Shown in pieces: positions 43,511 through 56,220 of a stretch of DNA of 64,000 nt (position 1 is its first letter; the number at the start of each line of letters is the position of its first letter). Origin of the DNA: Diploptera punctata (taxonomy: Eukaryota > Arthropoda > Insecta > Blattodea > Blaberidae); contig JASPKZ010001241.1 in assembly GCA_030220185.1 (NCBI GenBank), forward strand, positions 1-64,000, given 5' to 3'. The notes beneath the pieces were generated by a model, which was given only the letters and a program-made list of their open reading frames with translations, made no database searches and had not been told where the DNA came from. The translations under genes and the position numbers were made by a program.

Positions 43511-45837
43511 TCTAGTAGGCCTGTGATATTATGCAAATGTTGTAAATTTACATTATTTGGTTAATGTAGCCAAGCAATAAACAATGTACAGAAACATTAT
43601 TATAAGGTGATGTGAGAAAACAGGGGGCACTTGGTAGAAGGCTCCCTGCACTGCATGGGATGAGAACGTTGTTAAAGATGCCGCATTTTTCACATTCTTC
43701 ATTTACCATATGACATTCGCTGCAGTAACAAGTGTTACAAAAATCTTAATTAAACAATTATTAGAGTGTCTAAATTTAGTGTATAAAGTTTAGTAATTCG
43801 TGTGTATTTCAGCAGTGCCTTCTAAAAAATTCTCATTGCCTGAGCATATACACATATACATACATGCCAACATAAAAATCAGAAAATTATGTGCGAAAAA
43901 AAAACACAAATTTTGAAGAAATTTTCCAAACAGACATTTGCCAACATTTGCTGAAACATTTAGAAGACTAAGTAAAATATTAAAACAATAAATATGTCTG
44001 TGACTAATCGGAAATAAGACTAAAGAAATAGCGTTTTTACTGATGAAACATTAAATTGGATTGGTGAAACTTTACAACATACCCTCTAAGCGTGGTTTAA
44101 TAGTTTATAAGAACACATTTGTGTGTGGCCGTTTTCTGCACGACTTTCAACTTGGTCCAAGTTATCTAACGTTTATTGTCAGTACTGTTAAGTAAGTAGA
44201 AATGCCGGAGAAATGGTTAAGCCCTCACCCGAAACTACGCTGGCAAGTCATCTACCATTTTATCCCAATATATTGTAATAATTTATCTATAGTATACGAA
44301 TATGAGTTACATTATAAGTTTAAAATTGAAGGCACATTTTTGTTGATCAAAATGTATATTTTATCCCACTGTATTTTGGCCTTTTCGAGCACGACATTTA
44401 AATGTTACTGGTTATTTATTTAACGATAAACTTATAAAAATATTATGAAATTAAATAAAATGTCATGAAAAATGTAAGAAATTTTACAGCCTAAATCTTC
44501 ATAAACCTCTTGAAGTTTCTATCTTATAAAATGAACTTACTGAAGAAACAGAGAAATAGGAAATCAATTCATTCTAAATCATTACTGCAAAAACAGTACA
44601 TACATTTTGTGAGTATTTACTACGACAGTGTTATATAGGAGAAAACAAGGAATATATCAAAATGCTAATGTACATGCACTCGCAACAGGTTATATAAATG
44701 AAGTTAAAGTAGTCTAAATTGCAATAATTTGCATCCATTATCTAAATACGAATCTATATACAACATACTAATATTCAGGGTGGAATTGTTTAGAAAACAG
44801 AACATTCAAATATTCACTAAATTTATCATATATAAGTTCTTAGAAATCACATGCAGCTCTCCATATGTTTACTGGTTAACTAAATTACAATAGCATGCAT
44901 CAAATGCTCATATAAATTGTATCTATAGAAATAGACTATTAAGATAGGCAGAAGAAATTGCTTTAAGGTCATAAACTAGAAAAAAATACTGTAGAATAAA
45001 ATTCATTTTTACTGAAAATATGTTTTAAGTCCTATTGTTAATATAAATTGCAATGAAATTATAGCAAAATGAAATAATATTATAATTCTAAATTTGATAA
45101 ACAATTATTTAAAATATAAATAATGATAATTTCATAAATTATTTATAATTAATTTAAATATGATAACGTAGCTGTTAAATAATTAAATTGAAAAGTAGTA
45201 ATTTTAAAAATATTTAAAATTTCAACATTTCATGAAATGCTAAATGTTTAAATAATTCTGACCTAAATTTTTATATTTCAAAATTTCTAAAAAAAAATCA
45301 GTTTAAATTACAGATTACAGATGTTATGTAAATTTATATTTAAGACGTAATGAAATTTCGATACAATTTTTAAGTTTATAGGGCCTATAGGAGAATATTA
45401 ATCGTGCAACATCATGCTATAAAAATCAGATATCGAGATTGAAAATGAAAGTTCCGAAACGTCATGTTCTTTACATTGAAAATAAGGATGTTATAATTTC
45501 AGATTATTATTATTTTTCCGAAAATCCTAATTAAACATAAAACACAAAGAATGAGAAAAGTGATGCAGAAAAAAATCTTCAGTAATCTTGCAGACGTGAG
45601 ACTTACAATTTTCTGCAGTTTACCAAACATTCCGATTCTAAAAGTCGCAATTCACTTCATAAAATTCTTCTAAATATGTATCTTCCTTTACAAATAAAAA
45701 AAATCACAAATGAGATTACACTTTTTTCTAACTTTTTGGTTAGTTAAATTGTCTTGATGATATGTATGATATGATGTCCCATTACGTCAAATCTTAAATA
45801 TTTTGAACATCGAATGACGTCATGATATGTTAGAATC
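43511..45837. other. Long AT-rich stretch without recognisable features
   Basis: About 2.3 kb with no SINE, LINE or transposase motif and only short open frames (longest 73 codons at 44202). No microsatellite. It may be old, decayed repeats or single-copy DNA. Confidence 0.6.
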
Positions 45838-46182
45838 AGTGGCGTGGCCTCTAAGTGAAATGAAAACTCGTTTCACATGATATAAAAGAAAAGATGATAA
45901 CATACACGTTATCTTGGGGTAAATTAGTTATGAAACACGTAAAAAATGTGCACTGAACATTTTTAAATATATGTTTAGGGGTAGCTTGCAGCCGCTACCT
46001 GAAGGATCACAACACTGACTGGGCCATGCTTTTACACGTTTACTCTGGCAAGCCTCTCCGAGAGAAAAGGACAGCGAGATAGGGCGGAATGCGACGGAGC
46101 GATAGCTTCCCTCTCGGAATGGGGAAGGCAGAACCTCCCTTATGGAAGAGTCGTATGTTCTCTCCCCGTTGCAGGGCATGTG
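45838..46182. other. Block bounded by CAGTGGC / GCCACTG, GC-rich right half
   Basis: Starts cagtggcgtggcctc and ends gggcatgtgccactg; the first seven bases are inverse to the last seven. Its right half is clearly GC-richer than its surroundings. CAGTGGCG ends are typical of some hAT elements, but no 8-bp duplication was found and no transposase is encoded. Confidence 0.35.
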
Positions 46183-46483
46183 CCACTGGGGGTTTTACTA
46201 CCAAAAAACTTTTCTCTCTCTTTCCAACCATATCAACTCCACACATTCCTAAGGTCTGCAGCTTGAGCACGCTTTCATACATACAAATATTATATGCTTC
46301 TGGTCTTATGATCGATAAAGTGATACTGATAGCCTATTTATTTATTGCAGGCATCTTATAAGTATTATGCGTAGACCTACTGAAACTTACGTCCCATCAG
46401 ACAGTTTATTGAATATTATGGACGTAATATTCATAGGCATTATTCTGAACAATACAAAATTCTAACATTCCTATAATTGTATT
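46183..46483. other. No recognisable feature
   Basis: Unassigned spacer. Confidence 0.5.
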
Positions 46484-46828
46484 GTATTGCAAGCCTATGT
46501 TTTCCCTTTACAGAGATTTCGGCGCTCTCCCCCTACAGGGGAGAATTTGAACCATACTAATTTAGTTACACTTGATTTCGTATAGGTGTCTTTTTTAGTG
46601 GTCCGTGGTCAACGTTCCGCCTCATACTGACATCTAGGAAACCAAGGTAATAATGCTAGGACGGGAAAATTCGGTAAATTTTGCTTAGAGGCTTTTTCAT
46701 TCAGGCTTAAGGATTTTTTACGAGCCTGAAAATCTTCAGACTCGGGACGCATGGGTTAAAGTCCCTCCCGGAGGACTTGCTCCTTGGATTTTTCCGTCCT
46801 AAAAAATCCATCGACTCCGGCCGGGTTT
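46484..46828 (-). mobile_element. SINE D1, head-truncated
   Basis: Minus-strand D1 (tail agcctatgttttccctttac; body cagactcgggacgcat, gtccctcccggaggacttg). It stops at ccggccgggttt, so the tRNA-like head is missing where an RTE2 LINE begins. Confidence 0.88.
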
Positions 46829-47765
46829 GTTCTCATTCCAGTTCTCATTTCTTGCATCTACTGGTTTCAACATATTTCTTTTATTTCTTCTTCTATGTGG
46901 AGATCATTCCAATATTTTTCTGGGTAATCTTTTTGCATTCGTCGTACATGCCCATACCAATATAATTGATTATATTATATATAATTTACTATTGAATATT
47001 TAATATTTTTTCTCGTATGATTTTATTTTTTATGATTTTCCAATTATGAACATCTTGCTGCTCTCCTAAAGAGATCAATTTCCATGAAGATACGTTTAGT
47101 TATAAGTTTTTGATGAATTTCCATGCTTCAGCTCCATATGTGACAGTACTTCTCAATATTGAATTATATGTTTGTAATTTATTATTCGCAGTCATATGTC
47201 TGTTCCATAGGACACCATTTAAAATTGCTGTTATTGTTCTACCTTTATTTATTCTCCTCTTAATGACATGCTTGTCTATACTCTTTATCTATTTTGAGCT
47301 TCCAAATACTGAAATTCTTAACATCCTCTAATATACCCCTTCTGGTCTAATATTAAATCTACGGTTTCTGCTTCTCATCCCATATTTTTTTTTCTAAATT
47401 TATTTTCAAGCCCTAACAATCGTATTCGTCCAATCATTTTTTTAAAATAAACTCCACGTCTTCATATTTTTATGCAATTATTATCTGGTCATCCGAAAAT
47501 CGCAATGTATATACAGTATTTTATCTGTTGATCCATCTCCAATTGATACTCCCATTCCTGAACATTTTTTTTGCTCCAGTTTGACAATGCTTTATGTATA
47601 AATATCTTAAATAATGTGAGTGATTTACTACCACATTTTGTTTCTTTAATTTCTTCTGATACACATTTTCCAATTTAAATTTTAGATACTGCATTTTTAT
47701 ACAATTTTTATTTCATTAACAATTATATCGTTTATGTCGACATCTTCCAATCCTTCCCACATTTT
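46829..47765 (-). mobile_element. RTE2 LINE, RT catalytic box to 3' end
   Basis: Minus strand: CGSKSLTLFKIFIHKALSNW (RT), a catalytic box FSDD (47489-47500) in RFSDDQIIIA where FADD is usual, then FKKMIGRIRLLGLK. Next come RRINKGRTITAILNGVLWNR, YNSILRSTVTYGAEAWKF and VWACTTNAKRLPRKILE, ending near HRRRNKRN. Homologous to 57985-58545 and to 460-1365. Frameshifts throughout. Confidence 0.8.
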
Positions 47766-47813
47766 TTTAAAGGTACGAGGTAACATTTCTTTCTAGATCC
47801 ACAAAAGTATAAT

Positions 47814-47814
<1 letters not shown>

Positions 47815-47846
<32 letters not shown>
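47815..47846. repeat. (AAT)n microsatellite
   Basis: AAT run abutting the head of SINE A1. AAT repeats also follow the SINE tail, consistent with insertion into this microsatellite. Confidence 0.95.
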
Positions 47847-47847
<1 letters not shown>

Positions 47848-48232
47848 TCCACCGCTGTGGTCTCGGGGTAGCGTGCTGTCTTGTAACGCAGCGGGCCCGG
47901 GTTCGATCCCCGGTCGGGACAGTTTTTCTGGGTGAGGTTTTTTATCGGGGTTTTTCCTCACGTGTAAGACAAATGTCAGGAAAACTTTAAGGCCCAAACG
48001 GTCCCCGAAATCATATGGCCCTCGCAATCATCATTCATATTCATCTTAGGTTAAGTTTAGGATTAGGGACTCTCCTGGCGCATCACTATCATCATCACCA
48101 CCCATCATATCATCGGGGAACGTAACCCCGCCTTCCAGGCGCCCCAACCTCAGAAGTGGGTTACAAGTACGCCATGCCAGGAGAGAAACCAGGAATGTCG
48201 AAAGACAAACCTGGGGCATTTGAAAAAAAAAA
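47847..48232 (+). mobile_element. SINE A1, full-length reference copy
   Basis: gtccaccgctgtggtctcgg head with A box, then cgggttcgatccccggtcgg (B box), then the A body (aaggcccaaacggtccccga, ctctcctggcgcatcac, ccttccaggcgccccaacct) and ggggcatttg with a poly-A end. A and B boxes at normal spacing predict Pol III transcription (inference). Confidence 0.95.
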
Positions 48233-48990
48233 ATAATAATTTTCCTTTTAGGCTAGCGGAAAAAAACATTGTTAAAAACGACTAAAACTAAAGTTCCTGT
48301 AGGTTTGAGAATAGATCAATAGTACAATATCTGCTTGTAAAGTGTAATTTCAGCTTGAAAAAAATGCCGCTGCCTAGGGATCGTAAGGGATTGTTTGGAG
48401 ACGGAGCAGGACATAACTACGAAACGTTGATGATGGAGTGGCATCAGGGGTTTCACTGTCGCTTCCCTAAAACATGTTTACATACAATTGACTGACGGGA
48501 GGGAAACTCGTTAGTGCTTTTACATCGCAACCGATGGAGAACACTGCGTGTGGAACTGTTTCCAGAAAGCGCATTAACTTGATTACAAATTAAATGTGTA
48601 CATACTGCAGGACCATGCCGTGCTATGACACAGAGACGGCAACATAAGGCGATACTGTAAGAGGGCGGCATAAGGAACGAAATCAAAATAAAGTTTGAAC
48701 CATGAAATAATTAATTTTTTTACGCGACTCTTTTGTCATTGGTCTATGTTATTTCAATATACTCGTAGATGTATAAGCTTTATGATTTATCGCAAGCCCC
48801 TGCCTAAGCGCTTTCGATACTCTTTGATTTCGGTTTGTGGTGGAGGTGCATCGTTGACGAGAGCTCGCCGAAAGACTTTTGATGTGACAGCTCGAAACCA
48901 TTATGTTGTTTGTAGTATACAGCGCGGGCTCTCGTAAAAGCTGAAGCGGGAATATTATCACAATAGTATATTACGATGCGAGGTACATTA
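48233..48990. other. Unassigned, apparently single-copy DNA
   Basis: No homology to other parts of the window. Composition is less AT-rich than average and includes overlapping 70-80-codon frames on both strands. No motif recognised. Confidence 0.4.
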
Positions 48991-49450
48991 TTTTTTGCGC
49001 GATGGTGTTTTCAAAATAATAAATAATAGTAAAATGATAACATCTTTGTTGGAAATATTTGCGTTTATTATAAACAACTGACTAACGTTAACATTATGGG
49101 CAATGTTTATTAGTTGAAAAAAGAGGAGGCCTTGAGAACAATTATTGATAACTGGCCTCAAGAACGTATTAATTGTTTTATATTGTTCCAAATAAAGTTT
49201 AGTTCATTTAAAATGCAATGATTTGTTTCGTATAAAATGTATATTAACACTACCTTTTGGATATTTTCTGTATATACATTGTACGTAGTATACATAGAGG
49301 GCAGTGGTTTTACTTCCCGCACGTGAGTGTAAATGTAATATTACATTAAAGTTATTTAGGTTGGCAACCCGGAAATGTAGGAAGTTGAACTTTCAATTAT
49401 GGTCGGCATTGCTGGTAAGTACGACAAAACGCACTATCGCGCAAAAAAAA
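48991..49450. mobile_element. MITE R, copy 2
   Basis: Inverted ends ttttttgcgcgatggtgttt and acgcactatcgcgcaaaaaa enclose 460 bp matching 17712-18146, including gcaatgtttattagttga and acattgtacgtagtatacat. Better preserved ends than copy 1. Confidence 0.82.
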
Positions 49451-49810
49451 AAAAAATATAACTACACATGTTTCGTGTTGATAGTTCTGCACTTAAATAT
49501 AGAGGAACAAGGTTGAACCTAAGTTATATTATGAAGGAATTCTTGCTTATTGGTACAGCTCTGTTTTGACAAGACAACATCAACACAACTATTTTGTATG
49601 TTGAGCTCACAATTACTGACAATATTTGATTTTAATGTTAGTTCATCTATCTGGAGAAGTGTCAATAGCTCAGTTGTATTTAAATCAGTAAATCAGATGT
49701 ATGATACGCCTGCAGTTTAATATTTTTTCCATTTATACTGATTCAGTTACTGGACTAAAAAGTATATCATGTAAGAGAATTATTGTTTTACAGTACCTAC
49801 GTATTATTAT

Positions 49811-51208
49811 AAGTAATGCCACGAGTGATTTACAATTTATCTGGAGAATTTGGAAATTCAGAGTGGCATTTGTTAGGACTATTTAACGAATAAAATTAAG
49901 CTATTTTCTCACAAATCATTATTTAAATATTTAATGAAAACGGCGATGTTTGAAAACAAAGGAGAAACGTTTGTTATGTTTCATTTGCTCATCCACTGCA
50001 ACCAGATATTATTTATTGCCAAATAGGATCGCAATACTGTAAGAATTGCACTCTAGTGGAGAAAATATGGCACACATCAAACTGTATATTATAACCAACA
50101 TTATAGGTTATTACATAATTTCTGATGTCCAATGTTGTAAATATGTAAATTATATTTTTGCTGGACGTAAATATCTGGGAAATAATACGTTTAAGAAAGT
50201 GCAAACAGTGGTTTAGTTTTATTGTGGTATAACCAATTGCTACAATTTTTTTCTAATACACCCCGCAAGCGATATCTGGATACAATCGTCAACTATATAT
50301 ACAATCTGGGAGCCACATGCAATTCTAAGATTCTTACATCTAATACATAAAAATTAATGTTTATTTGTTTGTTGGTACTTTATGCGCGGCCATACCGTTG
50401 ATCCAATTGTGATGTTTTTTTTTTTACAAAATGTTCAGAAGATTTCCGGGATGAACATAGGCTATAAGAGAGTTGAGATACTCAACTCCTACACCCTTAA
50501 AAATACGAGTACCCTTTGTAGTGAAAAACGTGAAAAAGTCAATTTTTACCCTTAAATGGCTTACGCTGCCTAAATCATAACAAATACACAAAATTATTTT
50601 ACACAGAATTGAATATCTAAAAAAAAACTACAAAAAAGTCTACGACAGCATATGATTATCATTTAAGGAAAACTCACAACCATTTTTGTCTTTGATTGAT
50701 ACCAAGAAGATCGGAATAAGTTGATTTCTGGGCAAGCATAGCAGCGCACGGCGGGTATTCTTTTATGGATAACTCAAAATAACGGATTTTGTCTTTCAGC
50801 TCATTTATGCCAAGTACATTGGGACGCGTAGATTCCCGGGAAACAACGGATAATCAGCATGGGGCATCTAAAAATAATAACGATATACATTCATATTTAT
50901 TTTTACTTTTACTTATTCAACTAAATGCAAAAACACATTATAATTTATTTAGGTGTAGCAGCGCACGCCGGTTGTTAGCTAGTATTAATATATAAATTGC
51001 TATATCAACGTATTTCTTAGAGAGTCAGTCATTGCAAAATAATACTCTGATCTATTCAGAATATTAAAAAGGAGGAACTTTCTTTAATATGATAAATTTA
51101 AGTTGATAAACATCGAAGTGAAACACGGCTGTGATTGGTTGTAAAACAAAATTCATTGAAACGTGATTGGCCATTGACTCCCATTTATGACACGAGTTAA
51201 ATACGTAG
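49811..51208 (+). mobile_element. MITE-like family X, copy 4, split by a Helitron
   Basis: 49811-50338 carries the start (aagtaatgccacgagtgatt) and middle; 50983-51208 carries gagagtcagtcattgc and gctgtgattggttgtaa. The 35.3 kb copy shows these parts contiguous, so the Helitron at 50339-50982 inserted into this element. Confidence 0.85.
50339..50982 (+). mobile_element. Helitron-like element H1, second copy
   Basis: Starts TCTAATACATAAAAA, ends cggttgttagCTAG, and is flanked by A and T. It shares gcgcggccataccgttgatc and gagagttgagatactcaact with 7040-7852 and is internally shorter. Confidence 0.85.
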
Positions 51209-51527
51209 TCATTGAAAATTTTGTTATGACGCGAATTAAACAGATGAATTTCCAAGGACTGGTAAAGGATGTCTGATATGTCGCTCCCTATTTTATACAT
51301 ATAATTTTATTTATTAACCATTTTTCGAACTACAATTTTTATAACAACATTTTGGGATTTCGATTAACATCACTTTAAATTACTACATACGCTTCATCAT
51401 CATGTACACATTTTTGTGAGCGAACAGGTACCTGCTGCCTGCAGCAGGTTAGTGGAACATTGGTTAACACACAGGATATTGTTGATTCTAATTAATCCGA
51501 ATTTTATTTTCACTTGTACACCTCTTC

Positions 51528-51800
51528 CTAAGCCCATCTCCACACAAAAAAAACACAGGATATTAAGTTAGGACTGCGTATCCTCGAAGTTGATGCTCTT
51601 CCTGATCTGCTTGCATCGCTAACACTGTCTGTTATTAACTTTGTATGGGAATTTGTAATTATTTTTGCATCCAGTGTTTCATGGATCCCTTGTTCAGCCC
51701 TACACCACATTTGTACTCGCACCACAGATCCCCAGACCTCATAACGAGCTGTTACTCTGGCCCGATTTTCAACTTTCAACACAGGTTGTATTTCAACTAA
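51528..51800 (-). pseudogene. Mariner-like transposase N-terminal relic
   Basis: Minus strand encodes EVWGSVVRVQMWCRAEQGIH, ETLDAKIITN and DSVSDASRSGRAS, resembling the N-terminal helix-turn-helix of mariner-type transposases (a WCR-like start and a T-G-S-V-x-D-x-x-R-S-G-R linker). No catalytic domain or termini found. Confidence 0.5.
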
Positions 51801-52329
51801 AACAATAAAAGGATGTACAAAATAACTCAAAGTATAGTGTTTATAACTATAATAGTTCTTAACAAATTGGTTAATAAATAAATAAATTATAACTATTTAA
51901 AAATAGAGTGACATCAGACAATCAGTATATATCACGAGTGGAATATACCTGTGTGTGATAGATAGAAAGTTATTTAGGTAATGGTGAACCACGTTTGAAT
52001 TCTTTGTGTGGCCGAGAGAGTTGTTTGGGAGATATTTGTATTTTCCTACTTTTACATTAGTTATTTATTACACTATTTTTACCAAACTCATTTATGTTGA
52101 AGACAACACAGTCGCAAGGTAGCCTATATGTCAAAACGGCTACTAACTGCCAGTTTGTCATATTCTTTATCTATTTAATATGTTCTGATACCTAAAAATT
52201 TTACAAGCTTTCCGATTCATTTCTACCGTTATTTCATATCCCCTATTTTAATAGTACGATAAGCATAATCAATTTTAATTACTTGCTTCCCTTCCAGTTT
52301 TATCTTTGCGAAGAATATTTTATTTAATA

Positions 52330-52760
52330 CTAGCGTACCCGGTAGACGTTGTCCTGCCCGAACGTTCAATTCTCATGTCATGGGCGGACGATAAAAATAG
52401 GTTACTTTTTTACCATAAAATTCAGCAATTAGGACATAATTTGTTATTATTAAATAAGTTCGCAAGAAAACCTCTTACAGCCTTCTGTTGTGGCTCAAGA
52501 AGTGTGAATGATGACGTCACATAGTTATGTCGGAACATAACGATAATGCAGATGACTACGCATCTGACATAAAAAAATCATATAACCCGATCGCCGCGCC
52601 ACCTACCAAGTCCAATTGTGAATCTAAACCATCCACGGACCCACTCAAACACACAGAAAAAAAATCATCCAAATCGGTCCAGTCGATATACAGGAGTTTT
52701 TAATTTCGGATTTCAAGTAAACCTCCACTTCTAAATTGTACCCTCCTTTGCAGATAAGTT
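52330..52760 (-). mobile_element. Helitron-like element (3' terminus at 52330)
   Basis: The minus strand ends ccgggtacgCTAG|T, a Helitron-type CTRR end next to T. Inside are gaccgatttggatgattt (complement of 52664-52681) and a charged segment common in insect Helitron-like repeats. The other end was not found. A different family from H1. Confidence 0.6.
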
Positions 52761-52864
52761 ACGAACCGTCATATAACAATTATATTAGAGTGAAAAAAAA
52801 TTGATGAGAGTGAGTCAAAACAGGTTATTTTATTTATTTTTTTTTTTCAAGCTAGATTTAATTT

Positions 52865-53003
52865 CTGACCCACTGTTCACCGGTCCCATACTGGCCGAAA
52901 TTCCATGAGAAAAATTTCTTCCCCCGTAGAGACGCGAACCAGCGTAAGTCCCGTAGTTCGGCGCCAATACTTCTTGCCTTAACCACTAGGCTACGGCGCA
53001 AAA
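52865..53003 (-). mobile_element. SINE C, 5' half only
   Basis: Keeps the head (tgcgccgtagcctagtggtt on the minus strand) and B-box region, plus tttctcatggaatttcggcc. The tail half is absent. It lies directly against a Helitron H1 fragment. Confidence 0.85.
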
Positions 53004-53388
53004 CTCTTGGTATCAATTAAAGACAAAAATGGTTTTTGTGAGTTTCCGTAAGAGATAAACATATGCTGTCGCGGACTTTTTTGTAGAGCTTTTTGAAATA
53101 TTCAATTCTGCGTACATTGATTTTGTGTATTTCTTATGGTTTAGGCAGCGTAATCCATTTAAGCGTTCAAAGAGCTACTTTTTTCACGTTTTCCACTACA
53201 AAGGGCGATTTTTAAGGGTGTAGAAGTTGAGTATCACAACTCTCTTATAGCCTATGTTCATCCCGGGAATCTCCTGAACATTTTGCAAAACAAAACCCAT
53301 CACAATCGGATCAACGGTATGGCCGCGCATAAAGTACGAACAAACAAACAAACATACAAACAAAAAATATTAATTTTTATATATAAGA
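53004..53388 (-). mobile_element. Helitron-like H1, 5' part
   Basis: The minus strand begins TCTTATATATAAAAATTAAT at 53388 after an A, then (GTTT)n-like repeats and gcgcggccataccgttgatc, matching 7040-7430. The 3' half is missing where SINE C begins. Confidence 0.8.
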
Positions 53389-53579
53389 TTTCTAATAAAG
53401 TATAGAATAGGGAAAACATGTCTGGACATCACTATAAAAAGAAGCGCTTAACGAAAGAGGAACAAGGAAGAAAGCTATGCTAAGTTATGAAGGAATTTTT
53501 AGTCCAAAATTGATCTTTAGCCGTCCGTATCCACTATAGCAGCACCCATTTTGGATTTGGTAAATAAAATATCAGTGAT

Positions 53580-53815
53580 ATCCGTGAAGAACTACAGATT
53601 TACTCCATAAAATAAAATATATTTAACAACAAGATTCAGTGGAAAGAACATGTAGATAGAATGGAAGAAAGTAGATTACCAAATAAAATCTTATATTATT
53701 TTCCGAGAGGAAGAAGAGATGTCGGACGTCCTAGGAAGAGATGGTCTTAGATCTATTAGTGAAGACGAAACAGGCAACTAATGCCTAATCCAGGAACTGC
53801 GGAAGAAGAAGCAAT
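53580..53815 (+). mobile_element. RTE-like LINE 3' end
   Basis: Encodes QWKEHVDRMEESRLPNKILY and PRGRRDVGRPRKRWS, a stop, then RRNRQL and a (GAA)n tail. Related to the 28 and 33.6 kb copies. Confidence 0.8.
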
Positions 53816-54250
53816 ATCAGTGTCGGCCCAATCACTTGTAGAAGAAGTTGAAGAGAGGCAAAATATGGCATCGTCAGAAGTTCTTCAAGAGCCGGGTAGC
53901 AGTAGCAGTTGCAGTCAACAGATATGAAACGAAATTCGTTCTGATCCTGCATTGTGGAATGCTTTCTGCATATCAACTGAAATTTGCCAAATACTGATTG
54001 AGAGGATTGCACATAAAATTAAATAATTCGAAATTCCTATTAGTGAAAGAAGGCGTATATTTAGCCCTTGGATAATTAAAACGTTTTAAGCAATAGTGAA
54101 ATCATCAAGAAAACTTGGTTGATTTGCCCAAAAACGCCTATTCCGACTGGAGAAATTTCATGAGCCCTCAAAATGCACGAAAAGCCTATAAATCACAGAA
54201 ATGCTATTACAGCTAGGTAATTGGATGTTCTATTTAAAAGAAATATCTAG
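53816..54250 (+). pseudogene. Possible hAT/ZMYM-type transposase relic
   Basis: Encodes SSSSCSQQI, stop, NEIRSDPALWNAFCIST, IERIAHKIK, stop, and ISERRRIFSPWII. The SDPALW segment followed by a basic RRxF resembles the region before the TTF-type zinc finger in hAT-related proteins. Recognition is from memory and weak; several stops. Confidence 0.3.
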
Positions 54251-54609
54251 AAATTATGAATACTGAAATTCAGCAATAAAGAGTGGAGCTCTAAGATGAA
54301 TAGACTATTGCCTCCAATCTCATGGTACAAACAGATTTTTTTTCAGTGTAATAATAACAATTTTCTGAAGTTAGCAGAATTGTTTTTTTTTTCTGCGTTG
54401 ATCCAGTTAAGGAAGAACATAACAGGAGAGTTCATCGCGAGTCTGATTGTTGGCCTGTGATTTATTAATATAAAAGATCTATAGATACATTTGATGGGAA
54501 ACTTAATTTTAAGCAAAATTGTCGAAATAAAAATGTTTTGTTAATCATCCATTGTACCCAGACGTAAGTCATGTTGAATGGTTCTCATTAATAACAAACG
54601 TTCTCGCAT

Positions 54610-54661
<52 letters not shown>

Positions 54662-54680
54662 CGGTAATAATAATAATTTA
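54610..54680. repeat. (AAT)n microsatellite
   Basis: AAT array with one ccggt interruption. Confidence 0.95.
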
Positions 54681-54800
54681 TTTTACTTGGCAGAGATAAC
54701 TAGGTTTAGAAAGATATATATATTTTTAAATCTCTTATATATAAATTACAATAAACATAAATGATTATATGGTATAACTACAATACTATTATTATTTACA

Positions 54801-55192
54801 ATATGCTGTGGTCTCGAGGTAGAGTACTGCCTTGTCATGTAGCGGGCCCGGGTTCGATCCCCGGTCGGGACAGTTTTTCTGGGTGAGGTTTTTTATCGGG
54901 GTTTTTTCTCACCTGTAAGGCAAATGTCAGGAAAACGTTAAGGCCCAAACGGTCCCTGAAATCACATGGCCATCGCAATCATCATCATTCATATTCATCT
55001 TAGATTAAACTTAGGATTAGGGACTCTCCTGGCGCACCACTATCATCATCATCATCATCCATATTATCATCGGGGCAACTTAACCCCGCCTTCCAGGCGC
55101 TCCAACCTCAGAAGTGGGTTACAAGTACGCCATGCCAGGAGAGAACACCAGGAATATCGAAAGACAACCTGGGGCATTTGCAAAAAAAATAC
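54801..55192 (+). mobile_element. SINE A1 copy
   Basis: tgctgtggtctcgaggtaga head (first few bases missing), gggttcgatccccggtcg B box, full A body and ggggcatttgcaaaaaaa tail. Very similar to 47847-48232. Confidence 0.95.
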
Positions 55193-55242
55193 ATATTTAT
55201 TTATTTATTTACTCTTCAGTTAATAAATATTATTAAAATGTA

Positions 55243-55649
55243 TTTTTTTTATTGTAAGCCTCTGTTTTCCCTTTACAGGGATTTAGGTGCTCTCTCCCTA
55301 CAGGGGAGAATTTGAACCATACTAATTTAGTTACACTTGTTTTCGTACAGATGTCATTTTGAGTGGTCCGTGGTCAGCGTTCGCCTCATACTGACATCTA
55401 GGAAAACAAGGTACTACTAGGACGGGAAAATCCGGTAAATTTTGCTTAGAGACTCTTCATTCGGGATTAAGGATTTTTTACGAGCCTGAAAATCTTCAGA
55501 ATAGGGACCCACGGCTTAAAGTCCCTCCCGGAGGACTTACTCCTTGAATTTTTCCGTCCAAAAAAATCCATCGACCCCGGCCGGGTTTGAATTCGCGACC
55601 CTTGGGACCAGAGGCAAGGAGCATAACCACTAGTCCACCGCGGCCGATT
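55243..55649 (-). mobile_element. SINE D1, full copy with target duplication
   Basis: The minus strand begins ggccgcggtggactagtggt (head, A box) with B-box-like gggtcgcgaattcaaacc, then the D1 body and tail (gtaaagggaaaacagaggct). Flanks tattaaaatgta (55231-55242) and tattgaaatgta (55650-55661) form a 12-bp duplication with one change. Confidence 0.92.
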
Positions 55650-55661
55650 TATTGAAATGTA

Positions 55662-56117
55662 CAAGCTATAAATATATACATTAACATGTTAGCAGCTCAC
55701 TTATAACTCAATTCAAATAAATATGAAACTGAATTATTCTTTTTTTTAGCCAGTGATTGAATCGGAGAGAATTTGACAGAACTTATTCTGACACATTTGG
55801 AAAAAAAATAGTACTTGAGTTAAAGTCGCTTAGAGGACAAGGTTACGACAACAGTAGCTAATATGAAAGAAATAAAAAGCGTATACAAAAAAAAAAAAAA
55901 GAACACTTGAAAAATATCCAAGGGCATTTTATGTGCCTTATGCATGTATAGCTTTATACCTAGTTGTGAAAGATACATAAACTTTTTCTAAAGCCATGTA
56001 ACAACTTTTGTTCTGTTGTACAAGAACTTGACACTATTTACCTTGTCCTTCAAAGAGTTGGGAAGTGCTAAAAATGTGTTTCATAATGAACTATAAAAAC
56101 ATTGAGTACTACTAGGT
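55662..56117. other. No recognisable feature
   Basis: AT-rich spacer. Confidence 0.5.
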
Positions 56118-56180
56118 TAAAGTATAAAATTATGGAATATTTACCTAAAAGGTCCATCTCCTCATATGTATTAGTTATTT

Positions 56181-56220
56181 ATCTGTAGCGCTTTCGGGAC
56201 TAGTCCCATCATCAGCAGGA
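56181..56220 (-). ncRNA. Hammerhead-ribozyme-like core
   Basis: Minus strand: CTGATGA (56209-56215), stem II GGGACTAGTCCC, GAAA, palindromic stem III AGCGCT (56187-56192), A as H17, with stem I CTG/CAG. All core bases expected for a hammerhead are present. Confidence 0.6.

Noticed and set aside
46089..46361. 90-codon frame in the GC-richer block as a host exon
   Set aside because: No domain, splice context or conservation visible; overlapping antisense frames of equal length.
48453..48937. Overlapping 70-80-codon frames as a host gene
   Set aside because: No recognisable domain or splice structure; kept only as unassigned DNA.
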